In this document: piece after piece, positions 16,631 through 24,265 of the stretch
How positions within the stretch are numbered: the stretch's first letter is position 1
Layout: the number at the start of each line of letters is the position of its first letter
Assembly (NCBI GenBank): GCA_964568145.1
Contig: CAZMOZ010000023.1
Location: 4,689-68,688, forward strand
From: DSVZ01 sp964568145
GTDB taxonomy: Bacteria; Verrucomicrobiota; Verrucomicrobiia; Limisphaerales; J093
Direction: 5' to 3'
Length of the DNA: 64,000 bases
Notes under the pieces: generated by a model
What the model was told of the DNA's origin: nothing
What the model saw: the letters and a program-made list of their open reading frames with translations, nothing else
Database searches by the model: none
Made by a program: the position numbers and the translations under genes

Positions 16631-17035
16631 TCAGGGACGAGGTTGACTCGAAAGCCGTCGCGGCGCCGGCTGCACGCTGCCATCCGCCAGCGCCACCAGT
16701 CCGTCGCCGTCGGGCAGGTGCACGCGCGCCAGCACGTCTTGCGGCCGGGTTTCGTCGAACTGGAGCGCGATGGTCACCTCCAGACCGGCCAAGCCGGGAA
16801 CGTCTGCGGCGCGCAGGAAACCGCGGTTGGTGAGTTCGGCGAGCGACACCATGGCCGGCAGGGGCTGGCGCTGTGCTTCGAGGTTTCGCCGGTAAGCCTG
16901 GGCCGCGGTGAAAACCCGGCCGAAGTTCATGGGCGGCTGCTTGGGATGCAAAAAGCGCTCAAGCACCGCACCAAGCAGGACCACGCCTGCAAGCGTGCCG
17001 ACGCTGATGAGCAGGTAACGCGCGCCGGGTTTCAT
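16631..17035 (-). CDS. Small membrane-anchored protein, hypothetical
   Basis: 134 aa with an N-terminal membrane segment at about 7-26 (YLLISVGTLAGVVLLGAVL) and a soluble extracytoplasmic domain. No family recognised. The soluble part contains NRGFLRAADV and a LPDGDGLVALADGSVQ stretch, which resembles the short secreted tails of prepilin-like proteins of this phylum. It sits 19 bp after the GntR gene and 6 bp before the ABC ATPase gene, so it belongs to the same four-gene operon and may be an accessory of the exporter. Confidence 0.6.
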   Translation of the reverse strand: MKPGARYLLISVGTLAGVVLLGAVLERFLHPKQPPMNFGRVFTAAQAYRRNLEAQRQPLPAMVSLAELTNRGFLRAADVPGLAGLEVTIALQFDETRPQDVLARVHLPDGDGLVALADGSVQPAPRRLSSQPRP

Positions 17036-17054
17036 GGCTTGGCGGGGTTCGGTT

Positions 17055-17462
17055 TCACGATTGCACGGCGGCCTTCGCCCGCTGTAGTTCGAACGCGTCC
17101 AGCCGCTGGTTCACCAGTCTTAGAAACTCGTCGCGCCCGATTTGCAGGTGGTGGGCCTGGACGATGGCGGCGTCAATCTCGCCGGCCAGGAGCTGGTGAC
17201 GCACCTCGCGCTTGAACGGCGAGCCGTTGTCCTTGAGAAAGCAGCCCTTGCCGGGAATCGTCTCGATCACGCCCTGGCTTTCGAGCTCGGCGTAGGCCTT
17301 GGCAATGGTGTTGCGGTTGACGCGGAGTTGCTCGGCCAGCGGGCGGATGGACGGCAAAGGTTCGCCGGGGCGGAGAGCGCCCGAGGCGGCGGCGGCTTTG
17401 ACCTGGTCCACCACCTGGAGGTAAACGGGCTTGCCGGACTTAAAATTGAGCTGCAGCAGCAT
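17055..17462 (-). CDS. GntR-family transcriptional regulator, YtrA subfamily
   Basis: 135 aa. A winged helix-turn-helix fills residues 8-75: PVYLQVVDQVKAAAASG, RPGEPLPSIRPLAEQL, NRNTIAKAYAELE and GVIETIPGKGCF are all typical of the GntR DNA-binding domain. The C-terminal ~55 residues form the short helical dimer domain of the YtrA type, which has no ligand-binding barrel. YtrA-type genes usually repress their own operon with an ABC exporter, as found here. A perfect inverted repeat 19-41 bp upstream of the start is the candidate operator. Confidence 0.9.
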   Translation of the reverse strand: MLLQLNFKSGKPVYLQVVDQVKAAAASGALRPGEPLPSIRPLAEQLRVNRNTIAKAYAELESQGVIETIPGKGCFLKDNGSPFKREVRHQLLAGEIDAAIVQAHHLQIGRDEFLRLVNQRLDAFELQRAKAAVQS

Positions 17463-17481
17463 GACCGTCCACGTTTGTTAT

Positions 17482-17503
17482 CTGTCATAGGACAGTATGA
17501 CAG
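17482..17503. promoter_or_regulatory. Candidate autoregulatory operator of the GntR/ABC operon
   Basis: Arms ctgtcat (17482-17488) and atgacag (17497-17503) are perfect complements with an 8-base spacer. The site begins 20 bp upstream of the regulator ATG, where it would cover the promoter or leader. The size (22 bp) and symmetry fit a dimeric GntR/YtrA repressor. Binding is inferred, not shown. Confidence 0.6.
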
Positions 17504-17925
17504 TCGAGCGGCGGCGTCAAGCGATTTTTGCGGGAACGGCAAGGGTGTGCGGTCTTGACTTGGCGGAGCGAGACTCCGTCGAGCCGTGTCATTTGGTTCG
17601 TGGTTCGTGGTTCGTTGGACTTCAGCTCCCGGGCTCATCCCCAGTCCCTGAACCCTTCTCCCTGCTTTCGGATTTCGGACTTCGCGGCCGCAGGCCGAGC
17701 CGGTGGGGCGGGACTCTGCCGAGCCCTGACCTCCTGTGGCTGCGGCCGTCAGACTGCGACAACTGTGCCAGCGTGACTGTCGCCGGCGGGTCGCTGGCGC
17801 CGCGCAGCCGCAGCATCCAATCTGCCGGGCGGGAGCCCGGCGCTGCGGCCGGCTGGAAACCCGGCGTCACCGCGCCCGCCATTTGCTGCTTGGCGCGGCG
17901 GCGGGCTGGGCCTAGCGTGCCGGCC
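17504..17925. repeat. Intergenic region with several dispersed repeats
   Basis: Divergent spacer between the GntR operon and the DUF1080 gene. It holds three tandem ggttcgtg words (17595-17622), a tttcggatttcggacttcgc tract (17667-17686) followed by gcggccgcaggccgagcc, and ggaagcccggcg type inverted words at 17818-17872. The same tracts recur at 26486-26610 and 52945-52980. No gene is supported here. The DUF1080 promoter must lie within or beside the repeats. Confidence 0.6.
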
Positions 17926-18555
17926 ATGAAACACACTTTGCTAGCCTTGCTTACCGTCACCCTCGTTGCCGGCGTCGCCCGAGCCGCCGAATCCGAAGAA
18001 GGCTTCGTCCCGCTCATGGACGGCAAGACCTTCAACGGCTGGAAAAAGGCCGTGGAAAGTCCGGAGACCTGGAAGATCGAGGACGGCGCGTTCGTCGCGG
18101 CCGGTCCGCGCTGCCACCTGTTCTACGTGGGCGACGAAAAGCCGTTCAAGAACTTCCACCTCAAGGTCGAGGTCATGACCACGCCCGGCTCGAACGGCGG
18201 CATTTACTTCCACACCAAGTACCAGGAAAAGGACTGGCCGCGCGCCGGCTTCGAGTCCCAAGTGAACATCACCCACAGCGACTGGATCAAGACCGGCAGC
18301 CTCTACGGCATTGTGAACACCGGCCTGGCCGCGGCGCAGGACAACCAGTGGTGGCTCCAGGAGATCATCGTGCAGGGCCGCCAGGTGACCGTGAAGGTGG
18401 ACGGCAAGATCGTGCTGCAGTACACCGAGCCGCTGGGCGCGCAGGCTAACCCGGACTTTGCGCGGAAGCTCGGCGAAGGCACGTTCGCCCTGCAAGGCCA
18501 CGATCCCAAGAGCGTCATCCACTACCGCAACATCCGGGTGAAACGCCTGGACTGA
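17926..18555 (+). CDS. Secreted DUF1080 protein (3-keto-disaccharide hydrolase family)
   Basis: 209 aa starting MKHTLLALLTVTLVAGVARA, a clear signal peptide with cleavage near residue 20. The mature part is one concanavalin-like DUF1080 domain: FVPLMDGKTFNGWKK, GGIYFHTKYQEKDWPRAGFE, a central QWWLQEIIVQGRQVTVKVDG and FALQGHDPKSVIHYRNIRV at the end, all standard for the family. Members bind or hydrolyse carbohydrates, some as 3-keto-glycoside hydrolases; substrate unknown here. It is a single gene with its own terminator. The first ATG was chosen because it gives the signal peptide. Confidence 0.9.
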   Translation: MKHTLLALLTVTLVAGVARAAESEEGFVPLMDGKTFNGWKKAVESPETWKIEDGAFVAAGPRCHLFYVGDEKPFKNFHLKVEVMTTPGSNGGIYFHTKYQEKDWPRAGFESQVNITHSDWIKTGSLYGIVNTGLAAAQDNQWWLQEIIVQGRQVTVKVDGKIVLQYTEPLGAQANPDFARKLGEGTFALQGHDPKSVIHYRNIRVKRLD

Positions 18556-18583
18556 ACTGGTGGAGCTTTCCACGACGCAACGG

Positions 18584-18618
18584 CGCCCGGCCGGAGTTGG
18601 CCGGGCGTTATTTTTTTT
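18584..18618 (+). terminator. Rho-independent terminator after the DUF1080 gene
   Basis: A 9-bp perfect stem cgcccggcc (18584-18592) / ggccgggcg (18599-18607) with a 6-base loop, followed by ttattttttttat. It lies 29 bp after the DUF1080 stop codon. It is the clearest intrinsic terminator in the window. Confidence 0.93.
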
Positions 18619-18646
18619 ATGACGTAACTTCCGCGGAAGGCTGAAG

Positions 18647-18705
18647 CCGAAAACCGAGGTTGGCCGTGGCGCAGCGCATCCCGCCTGCCCAACATCGGTT
18701 TACGG
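18647..18705. repeat. Inverted-repeat element (ccgaaaaccg family)
   Basis: Begins gccgaaaaccgaggttggcc and ends caacatcggtttacgg. Nearly the same sequence with the same internal gcgcatcccgcctgccc core occurs at 55338-55402. A related element with matching ends is at 23644-23708. A short mobile or domesticated palindromic element is the simplest reading. Confidence 0.65.
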
Positions 18706-18709
18706 GTGG

Positions 18710-18919
18710 ATGTGCCTGAACATCGTCCAGTGCCGGTCCCCTGGCAGCCGCGTCCTGAACGGGTTCTGGCGGGATGCGTTGAGCGGGGAGTGGGTTGGCA
18801 CAAACGCCAGCACGCCCGGCACCTAGAAGCAGCTCCGGCCCGCGGCCGTCACCGCCGACCCGGCCAACGGCACGATCCCCACCGGCTACCTGATCTGGAA
18901 CGTGGCCGACGCGCAGTGA
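18710..18919 (+). pseudogene. Decayed phage-structural-like gene fragment 1
   Basis: From ATG 18710 the frame reads MCLNIVQ... to SGEWVGTNASTPGT, hits an in-frame TAG at 18824-18826, then continues coherently as KQLRPAAVTADPANGTIPTG and YLIWNVADAQ to a TGA at 18917. The composition after the TAG resembles small virion or tail-associated proteins seen in phage genomes, but no family can be named securely. The internal stop and lack of context argue for a decayed remnant. Confidence 0.4.
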
Positions 18920-18945
18920 GGCGCCACGCGGGATCCTACTCGTAG

Positions 18946-19182
18946 GAGATCACCGTCGGCGCGGGTACGACTGCCAAGGTCGGCTACCACGGCGCGACGC
19001 CCACCGCCCAGCGGGCCGGGGCCGCCCAGGCGGCCGTCACCTACGCTTCGCGAACCATCGGCGATCCGCCGACGCGGGCGGAAGTCCAAGCCCTCAACGA
19101 CTGACTGGTCGCGGCGATTCCAGTCCTGAATGGAGTTCTTGCTGCCGCGGGAGAAAAGGACTTTCGCAACGCCGGAACATGA
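18946..19182 (+). pseudogene. Decayed phage-structural-like gene fragment 2
   Basis: After a TAG at 18943 the frame reads EITVGAGTTAKVGYHGATPT, AQRAGAAQAAVTYASRT and AEVQALND, then TGA at 19102, and continues LVAAIPVLNGVLAAAGEKDF to TGA at 19180. The phrase GYHGATPTAQRAGAAQAAV and the closing helix resemble small repetitive virion-associated proteins with a GFxGxTPxxQ motif in phage sequences. Two stops break it. It lies beside fragment 1 and may be part of the same lost prophage or satellite. Confidence 0.4.
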
Positions 19183-19202
19183 ATAACAAGCGTTCCGCGC
19201 TG

Positions 19203-19223
19203 CGCTGGGATTCATTCCCAGCG
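19203..19223. terminator. Hairpin between convergent genes
   Basis: Stem cgctggga (19203-19210) / tcccagcg (19216-19223) with a 5-base loop. It stands between the phage-like remnant (+) and the end of the small membrane protein gene (-). There is no strong T-run, so efficiency is doubtful. Confidence 0.4.
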
Positions 19224-19243
19224 TTGCGACCTGCCTAACGACC

Positions 19244-19612
19244 TTAAGATTGTTGCCTCTCCAGAATGGTCTTTGCCTCCTCGAGCCGGATCTTCTTCTT
19301 CTCAATCTCATTCGCTTCGCTCCGCTCGCCCAACAGATCCGCGATCCAGAAACCGAGCGTGATCAGCGCGCTTATCGCCCCGAGAATGCAGGCGATCAAG
19401 GCAACCACCGCGGCGGGACCCGTGGCCCCGGAGATCGCGGTACAACCGAGAACTGAAGCGATCACCGACACCACCACCCCCAGGCCAAGCAATGCCTGCT
19501 TCCACCATGGCAGCTTTTCCACGAGCGCCTTGAATTCTTCAATTATGGAATCCTTAAGCTGCTCGATGCGCTCGCGTGTGACCTGGGTGGATGGCTCCTG
19601 TCCGTTTGACAT
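19244..19612 (-). CDS. Small two-TM protein with terminal coiled coils, hypothetical
   Basis: 122 aa from ATG 19612 (MSNGQEPSTQVTRERIEQ); an upstream in-frame ATG at 19690 would overlap the preceding gene. An N-terminal helix (12-34) is followed by two hydrophobic segments (about 39-61 and 66-93) and a charged C-terminal helix (97-120, SEANEIEKKKIRLEEAKTIL) likely to form a coiled coil. No family recognised. It is encoded 13 bp after a second small membrane protein and lies next to the phage-like remnant, in less GC-rich DNA. Such pairs can be accessory or defence-related cargo, but nothing here proves that. Confidence 0.6.
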   Translation of the reverse strand: MSNGQEPSTQVTRERIEQLKDSIIEEFKALVEKLPWWKQALLGLGVVVSVIASVLGCTAISGATGPAAVVALIACILGAISALITLGFWIADLLGERSEANEIEKKKIRLEEAKTILERQQS

Positions 19613-19625
19613 ATCCTGCCTCGCT

Positions 19626-20009
19626 TTAACGCTGTCGCTGGCTGTGTTCCTGCCGTTCAACGAGCTGTCCCACGGCGTACCACAGGTCAATGAACTCGAT
19701 GGTGAGCCGGGTGATCCGGTTGCGAGTTTGCGCGGTCCAGATCGCTATGCCCGTCAGTCCAAGTATGATGAGGATCCACAGGACCAGAAAATAGGTCATC
19801 CCATGACAGAATTGCGTTGCTCCTGTCTCCGGCGTGGCGGTGTCTGACGGAGGCTGCGCGCCCCAGTGGACATTGAGCGCGAGCAACAGAACGCTCGCGA
19901 TGAACACCCAGAGGCAGATCAGCCGCCAGAAGGACCGGCGCAGGTACGCCCGGTGTTCCGCCATGAGGGCTTCGTGATGCCTCTGAAGCTGGTCAAAGGG
20001 TATTGGCAT
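19626..20009 (-). CDS. Small two-TM protein, hypothetical
   Basis: 127 aa starting MPIPFDQLQRHHEALMAEHR at 20009; the upstream ATG at 20048 adds 13 residues without gain. A charged N-terminal helix precedes two membrane segments (about 28-48 and 70-92), and a cytoplasmic C-terminal helix follows (RITRLTIEFIDLWYAVGQLV). No family recognised. The layout mirrors its downstream partner, with charged helices flanking two membrane spans, so the pair may form one membrane complex. Confidence 0.6.
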   Translation of the reverse strand: MPIPFDQLQRHHEALMAEHRAYLRRSFWRLICLWVFIASVLLLALNVHWGAQPPSDTATPETGATQFCHGMTYFLVLWILIILGLTGIAIWTAQTRNRITRLTIEFIDLWYAVGQLVERQEHSQRQR

Positions 20010-20680
20010 GACGATGGGAGTCTGTCCGTTCCCCCACCCCCGAACCAAAAAAGTGCGGTTTGGCCAAGGGCTGATAGAGAAGTGGGTTGCGCTTTGTCAT
20101 TAACTACGGTAAGAATCTACCTTAGCAGATCGAGCAGCGCAAGGAAAAAGTGGTTCGTTATTACGGCCGCCACTCCCGCTTCACCGCCAGCCAGCACGAG
20201 GCGGCCGTGTGGCGGAGCTGTCGTTGGGCCAGTCTTGGAACCCCAACTGGTCCCGCAACGCGCGCAGGTGGCGGCGGCGGGTAACGGAGGGCAGCGGTGG
20301 CGGCGGTTTCAGCTTCCGCGCCCCTGCCAGCCACGCCCGGGCTGCCGGTTCCAAGTGCATGATCCGGCGCGGGCGGACCTTCGAGGCGACCACATCAATC
20401 CGAACCACCCCGGCGGCGGAGTTCCATCCTTCCTGTCTGGTGGCGCGTTACCCGGTCAGTTGTCGACGTGAGGTGACCGTGAATCGCTGCAGAAGGTCGA
20501 ACCCCAGGCTGGTGGCGGCGCTTGCCCGGCGCTGGCGGCTCAAAATATTTGGCAATTGCTTGACAACCGCGGCAGAAGATTGCTCGAAGTCCCGGAGGCT
20601 GGCCAAAACGGCGTTCGGAAGACTGAATTCAGAAAACGCCTTGGAATCCCATGGGTTCCACCGTGAAAACCGAAGGCATT
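20010..20680. other. Gene-poor region between small membrane genes and tRNA-Asn
   Basis: About 670 bp in which I see no convincing gene. The first 100 bp are AT-richer and should hold the promoter for the minus-strand membrane gene pair. Between 20120 and 20460 the plus strand shows short coding-like stretches broken by stops, possibly old mobile-element debris. No inverted repeat of note. Being next to a tRNA gene and phage-like fragments, it may be an eroded integration region. Confidence 0.4.
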
Positions 20681-20755
20681 TGGCTCCAGAGACAGGACTC
20701 GAACCTGTAACCCGCCGGTTAACAGCCGGCTGCTCTACCATTGAGCTACTCTGGA
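20681..20755 (-). tRNA. tRNA-Asn (anticodon GTT)
   Basis: Read on the minus strand, the 75-nt gene folds as a normal cloverleaf: acceptor TCCAGAG/CTCTGGA, D arm with AGCTCAATGGTAGAGC, anticodon stem GCCGG with loop CTGTTAA giving GTT, T arm ACAGG-TTCGAGT-CCTGT, discriminator G, and an encoded CCA end at 20681-20683. Decodes AAC/AAT. A tRNA gene beside phage-like debris is a plausible old integration target. Confidence 0.96.
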
Positions 20756-20770
20756 AGCCAGAGGGGCGCA

Positions 20771-20800
20771 CAGCTAGCCACGGTCCGCCCCGACCGTCAA
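20771..20800 (-). promoter_or_regulatory. Possible promoter of tRNA-Asn
   Basis: On the minus strand TTGACG (20795-20800) and TAGCTG (20771-20776) are spaced by 18 bp, and the -10-like box ends 15 bp before the tRNA 5' end. The -10 match is weak. Confidence 0.3.
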
Positions 20801-21104
20801 ACTCAATTTCGCCGAGGCAACGAACGCGGCCGCATCCCGGTTTCCCGCCGGTCTGGCCGTGACGGGCGGAAGTGCGACATGCCCGCGCCGTGAGCCTCCG
20901 TGACTGCGGTCGTCGGATCGCGGTGCTGCAGGCGGCCAGTGTCGTTGGCGGGACGCCAACGGCGGCGACCGGGACGGTCGCGCTCCCCAGTCCAAATGAC
21001 CGGCTACACCGCCTTTTCCGGCTCGAATGTCGAAAGCGCGCCGCGCGGGCTTGTCAGTTTGTACCTGACTCCGCCACAAGCGCCCGGTAGCTTGTCCGCA
21101 CCGC
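20801..21104. other. Intergenic, no feature recognised
   Basis: About 300 bp between the tRNA promoter region and the next plus-strand ORF. It contains gccgtgacggg and similar short palindromic words but no supported gene. Confidence 0.4.
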
Positions 21105-21257
21105 ATGAACGCCCGTCGCAGCCTGCCGCTGGAGTTGCGCACCGACCGCAACCAGCCGGCACCGCTTGCCCCGGCGACAGCCGCAGAAATATCCCCGCAG
21201 CATTCACCCGTTCAGGATTGGGGCAGCGCGTTGGCTGAGGCGGGCGTTCCGCGTTGA
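21105..21257 (+). CDS. Possible 50-aa leader ORF upstream of the esterase gene
   Basis: ATG at 21105 opens a 50-codon frame (MNARRSLPLELRTDRNQPAP and on to DWGSALAEAGVPR) ending 18 bp before the esterase start. It has no recognisable domain and no obvious signal peptide. It could be translated ahead of the esterase as a coupled leader, or be accidental in GC-rich DNA. Confidence 0.25.
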   Translation: MNARRSLPLELRTDRNQPAPLAPATAAEISPQHSPVQDWGSALAEAGVPR

Positions 21258-21275
21258 CCGCAAACCGCACTTCCC

Positions 21276-22472
21276 ATGAAACATACCACCACCCGAATCG
21301 CCGCCGCCACGTTGCTGGCGGCCTGCATCCTGGCGAACCCGGCGTCCGCCCAAGCCCCGGTCCCCGCCCCCGCGCCGGCGGAAACCCCGCGCTTCCGCGG
21401 ACCGCAGGGTCCGCAGGTGGTCTCGCCCGAGGTCGCCGCGGACCGGAAGGTCACCTTCCGCATTCTGGCGCCGAAGGCGGAGGCCGTGAAAGTGTCCGGC
21501 TCGGACATCCCTGGCAACAACCAGGGCGTGGCGATGACCAAGGACACCAACGGGGTGTGGGAGGTCACGCTGGGGCCGCTGCCGCCGGGATACTACCGCT
21601 ACAACTTCGACGTGGACGGCGTGCCGGTGATTGACCCGCGCAATCCCGCGACCAGCGAGTCCAACGCGAACACCTGGAGCCTAGTGAGCGTGCCGGGCGC
21701 GGCGTTCATGGACACGCGGGACGTGCCGCACGGCGCCGTGGCGGAGGTGACGTACTTCTCGACTTCGCTCCAGCGCTTCCGCCGGATGCACGTCTATACG
21801 CCGCCCGGCTACGAGTCCGGCGAAGGCCGGTTCCCGGTCTTTTACCTGCTGCATGGCGCATTTGACTGCGACGACTCGTGGACCACCGTGGGCCGCGCGG
21901 GTTTCATCCTCGACAACCTGATCGCCGAGAAGAAGGCGAAGCCGATGGTGATGGTGATGCCCGCGGGGCACACCGGGCCGTTCCGCTTCGGCGGCCCACG
22001 GCCGGCGGCCGACGAGTTCGCGCAGGATTTTCTGAACGACATCCTGCCGCTCGTGGAAAAGCGGTACCGTGTTCACACCGGCCGGCAGCATCGGGCGATG
22101 GCGGGGCTGTCCATGGGCGGCGGGCAGACGCTGAACATCGGCATCCCGCATTTGGACAAGTTCGCTTACCTCGGCGTGTTCAGCTCGGGGGTGTTCGGCA
22201 TCACGGGCGGCGGGCCGGGCGGCGCGCCGACGGGCCCGCGCTTTGAGGAGCAGCACCAGGCTGAGCTGGACGACGCGAAGTTGAAGGACGGGTTGAAGTG
22301 CTTCTGGTTCGCGACCGGCAAGGATGACTTCCTGGTGCAAACCTCGCGGGCCACGGTGGAGATGTTCAAGAAGCACGGCTTCGACGTGACGTACAAGGAA
22401 ACCGAGGGCGCGCACACGTGGATCGTGTGGCGCGAGTATCTGAACGAATTCGCGCCGCTGCTGTTCCAGTAG
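21276..22472 (+). CDS. Secreted esterase, CE1 / Fes-like alpha/beta-hydrolase with N-terminal E-set domain
   Basis: 398 aa. Signal peptide MKHTTTRIAAATLLAACILA with cleavage near residue 25, then a Pro/Ala linker. Residues 45-130 form an E-set/CBM48-like domain (VTFRILAPKAEAVKVSG, GVWEVTLGPLPPGYYRYNF). The esterase-D-like hydrolase domain follows (RMHVYTPPGYE, VFYLLHG), with nucleophile S279 in GLSMGG and a C-terminal EGAHTWIVWR carrying the catalytic His. This architecture is that of feruloyl or acetyl-xylan esterases acting on plant polysaccharides outside the cell. Followed 62 bp later by a second esterase on the same strand. Confidence 0.9.
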   Translation: MKHTTTRIAAATLLAACILANPASAQAPVPAPAPAETPRFRGPQGPQVVSPEVAADRKVTFRILAPKAEAVKVSGSDIPGNNQGVAMTKDTNGVWEVTLGPLPPGYYRYNFDVDGVPVIDPRNPATSESNANTWSLVSVPGAAFMDTRDVPHGAVAEVTYFSTSLQRFRRMHVYTPPGYESGEGRFPVFYLLHGAFDCDDSWTTVGRAGFILDNLIAEKKAKPMVMVMPAGHTGPFRFGGPRPAADEFAQDFLNDILPLVEKRYRVHTGRQHRAMAGLSMGGGQTLNIGIPHLDKFAYLGVFSSGVFGITGGGPGGAPTGPRFEEQHQAELDDAKLKDGLKCFWFATGKDDFLVQTSRATVEMFKKHGFDVTYKETEGAHTWIVWREYLNEFAPLLFQ

Positions 22473-22534
22473 CGGGCTGAAGTCCGACACGCGTTTCGCC
22501 TGCGTGACCCGCAACAATCAACTCTTCGCCAGCC

Positions 22535-23431
22535 ATGCGCCTGATCCTCCTCACCACGCTGTGCCTCACGGTCGCCGCGGTTGCCACGCTGGCGACCGCC
22601 GACACTTCCACCGCCGGCGAGAAGACCGTCCGGCTATACGACGGTCCGGCACCCGGCTCGGAGACCTGGACCCAAACCGAGCGGGAAAGCCGCACCAACC
22701 TCTGGCAGACCCGCGTGGTGTTCAACGTGGTCCATCCCGCGCTGACCGTGTTCCCGGCCGACCCGGCCAGCGCGAACGGCACGGCGGTCATCATCTGCCC
22801 CGGCGGCGCGTTCTTCGCGCTTTCGATTGACAGCGAGGGCTTTGAGGTCGCCCGGGCGCTCAACACGCGCGGCGTGACCTGCTTCGTGCTGAAGTACCGC
22901 CTCGTGGAATGCAAAACCGATGACCCGACCCGAGAAGTCATGACCCGCGGCAACCTCGAGCCCATCGTCGCGCCGGTGGTGAAGCTGGCGCTGGCGGACG
23001 GCCAGGCGGCGGTGGCGCACGTGCGCCGGCATGCCGCCGAGTACGGCGTGAACCCGCGACGCGTCGGCATCATGGGCTTCTCGGCTGGCGGCACGGTGGC
23101 GGCCTCGGTCGCCTTCAACTACACCGCGGAAGCGCGCCCCGACTTTGTGGCGCCGATCTACCTGGCCTACAGTTGGGTGATCAAACCGAACGGCGTTCCG
23201 GCCGACGCCCCGCCGATGTTTTTGCTCGCCGCCACGGACGACCAGCTCGGCCTCGCCCCGCACAGCGTGGATTTGTACCGCGACTGGACCGCGGCCAAAA
23301 AGCCGGCCGAGTTGCACCTGTACGCGCGGGGCGGCCACGGCTTCGGCATGAGGAAACAAGGCCTGCCCACGGACCGCTGGATCGAACGGTTCGCCGACTG
23401 GCTGGAAATGCAGGGATTGCTGAAGCCATAG
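22535..23431 (+). CDS. Secreted alpha/beta-hydrolase (BD-FAE/lipase-like esterase)
   Basis: 298 aa. Signal peptide MRLILLTTLCLTVAAVATLA, cleavage near 22. The oxyanion region is CPGGAFFAL (88-96), the nucleophile is S183 in GFSAGG, and the catalytic His is in RGGHGFGM near residue 273. This type often removes acetyl or feruloyl groups from xylan, and the pairing with the CE1-like enzyme upstream suggests joint deacylation of a plant polymer. The first Met was chosen for the signal peptide. Confidence 0.88.
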   Translation: MRLILLTTLCLTVAAVATLATADTSTAGEKTVRLYDGPAPGSETWTQTERESRTNLWQTRVVFNVVHPALTVFPADPASANGTAVIICPGGAFFALSIDSEGFEVARALNTRGVTCFVLKYRLVECKTDDPTREVMTRGNLEPIVAPVVKLALADGQAAVAHVRRHAAEYGVNPRRVGIMGFSAGGTVAASVAFNYTAEARPDFVAPIYLAYSWVIKPNGVPADAPPMFLLAATDDQLGLAPHSVDLYRDWTAAKKPAELHLYARGGHGFGMRKQGLPTDRWIERFADWLEMQGLLKP

Positions 23432-23643
23432 CGCCGTGCCGTTGCGGTTGCTGGCCGCCGCTTCCCGGCGCAGCGTGCTCCGCCGAAAGGTTGGTTTGGG
23501 GATCACGCCCGCCCTTGGGCGTGGTCTTCCGCGCCTCGCGGAAAATCCCGATGTCCAAACTGGTGCGGCTTTTCCGTACGGTTCGCGTGCTCAGCGGCTG
23601 GAGGCGCGGGCGCTCCGCTGGCAACTGCGGCATTCGACCTTCA

Positions 23644-23708
23644 CCCGAAAACCGAAGCTGAGCCGGATGGGAATCCGGCGCTACGGGCAGCTTCCGTTTT
23701 CGGGTTTA
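23644..23708. repeat. Inverted-repeat element with 16-bp ends
   Basis: Ends cccgaaaaccgaagct and agcttccgttttcggg are complementary at 15 of 16 positions, enclosing a 33-bp core that is itself partly palindromic (gccggatgggaatccggc). It sits between the convergent esterase and lemA genes and ends directly at the lemA stop codon. Related ends occur at 18647 and 55338. Confidence 0.75.
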
Positions 23709-24263
23709 ACCAAACTCCACGTCCGGCACTTCCTGGACTGCCGGCGGCACGCTGAAGAACTCGGCCGGCGGGAAGTTGAACAGCCCCGCCACCAGGCTGC
23801 TCGGAATGGTCTCCCGCTTGTTGCGGTAGTCCCGGACGTTGCCGTTGTAGAAGCGGCGCGCGGCCTGGATGCGGTCCTCGGTGTTCACCAGCTCGCGCTG
23901 GAGCTCGAGGAAATGCCGGTCGGCCTTGAGCTGCGGGTAGTTCTCCACCCGCGCCAGTAGTTGCTTGAGCGCGTCCACCAACTGCACCTCGTCCCGCGCC
24001 TGCTCCTCCACGGGTCCGCGGTTGGCAAAGCAGCGGTCGCGCAGCGCCGTGACCCGTTCGAGCACGTCGCGCTCGTGGGCGACGTAGCCCTGGACCACCG
24101 CGACCAGGTTCGGGATGAGGTCGTAACGGCGCTGGAGTTCGGTGTCCACGTTGCTCCAGGCCTCGGCGATGTGGTTGCGCAGCCCCACCAGGCCGTTGTA
24201 CTGGACGATCACGTAAAGCGCGGGCAGCAGCGCCGCCGCCGCGAGGAGGATCAGGATTTCCAT
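23706..24263 (-). CDS. lemA: LemA family protein
   Basis: 185 aa from ATG 24263. One membrane helix (3-22) opens the protein, followed by the LemA helical bundle: LRNHIAEAWSNVDTELQRR, YDLIPNLVAVVQGYVAHE, LERVTALR and a late ARRFYNGNVRDYRNK, all family hallmarks. LemA proteins are membrane-anchored with an outside helical domain; their role is unclear though often linked to envelope stress. The upstream frame without this start is Arg/Ala-rich noise. It lies 2 bp after the next gene upstream, so the two are cotranscribed. Confidence 0.93.
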   Translation of the reverse strand: MEILILLAAAALLPALYVIVQYNGLVGLRNHIAEAWSNVDTELQRRYDLIPNLVAVVQGYVAHERDVLERVTALRDRCFANRGPVEEQARDEVQLVDALKQLLARVENYPQLKADRHFLELQRELVNTEDRIQAARRFYNGNVRDYRNKRETIPSSLVAGLFNFPPAEFFSVPPAVQEVPDVEFG

Positions 24264-24265
24264 GG

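Noticed and set aside
20209..20862. Plus-strand frame running across tRNA-Asn
   Set aside because: It would read antisense through a clear tRNA gene and has no domain or plausible start.
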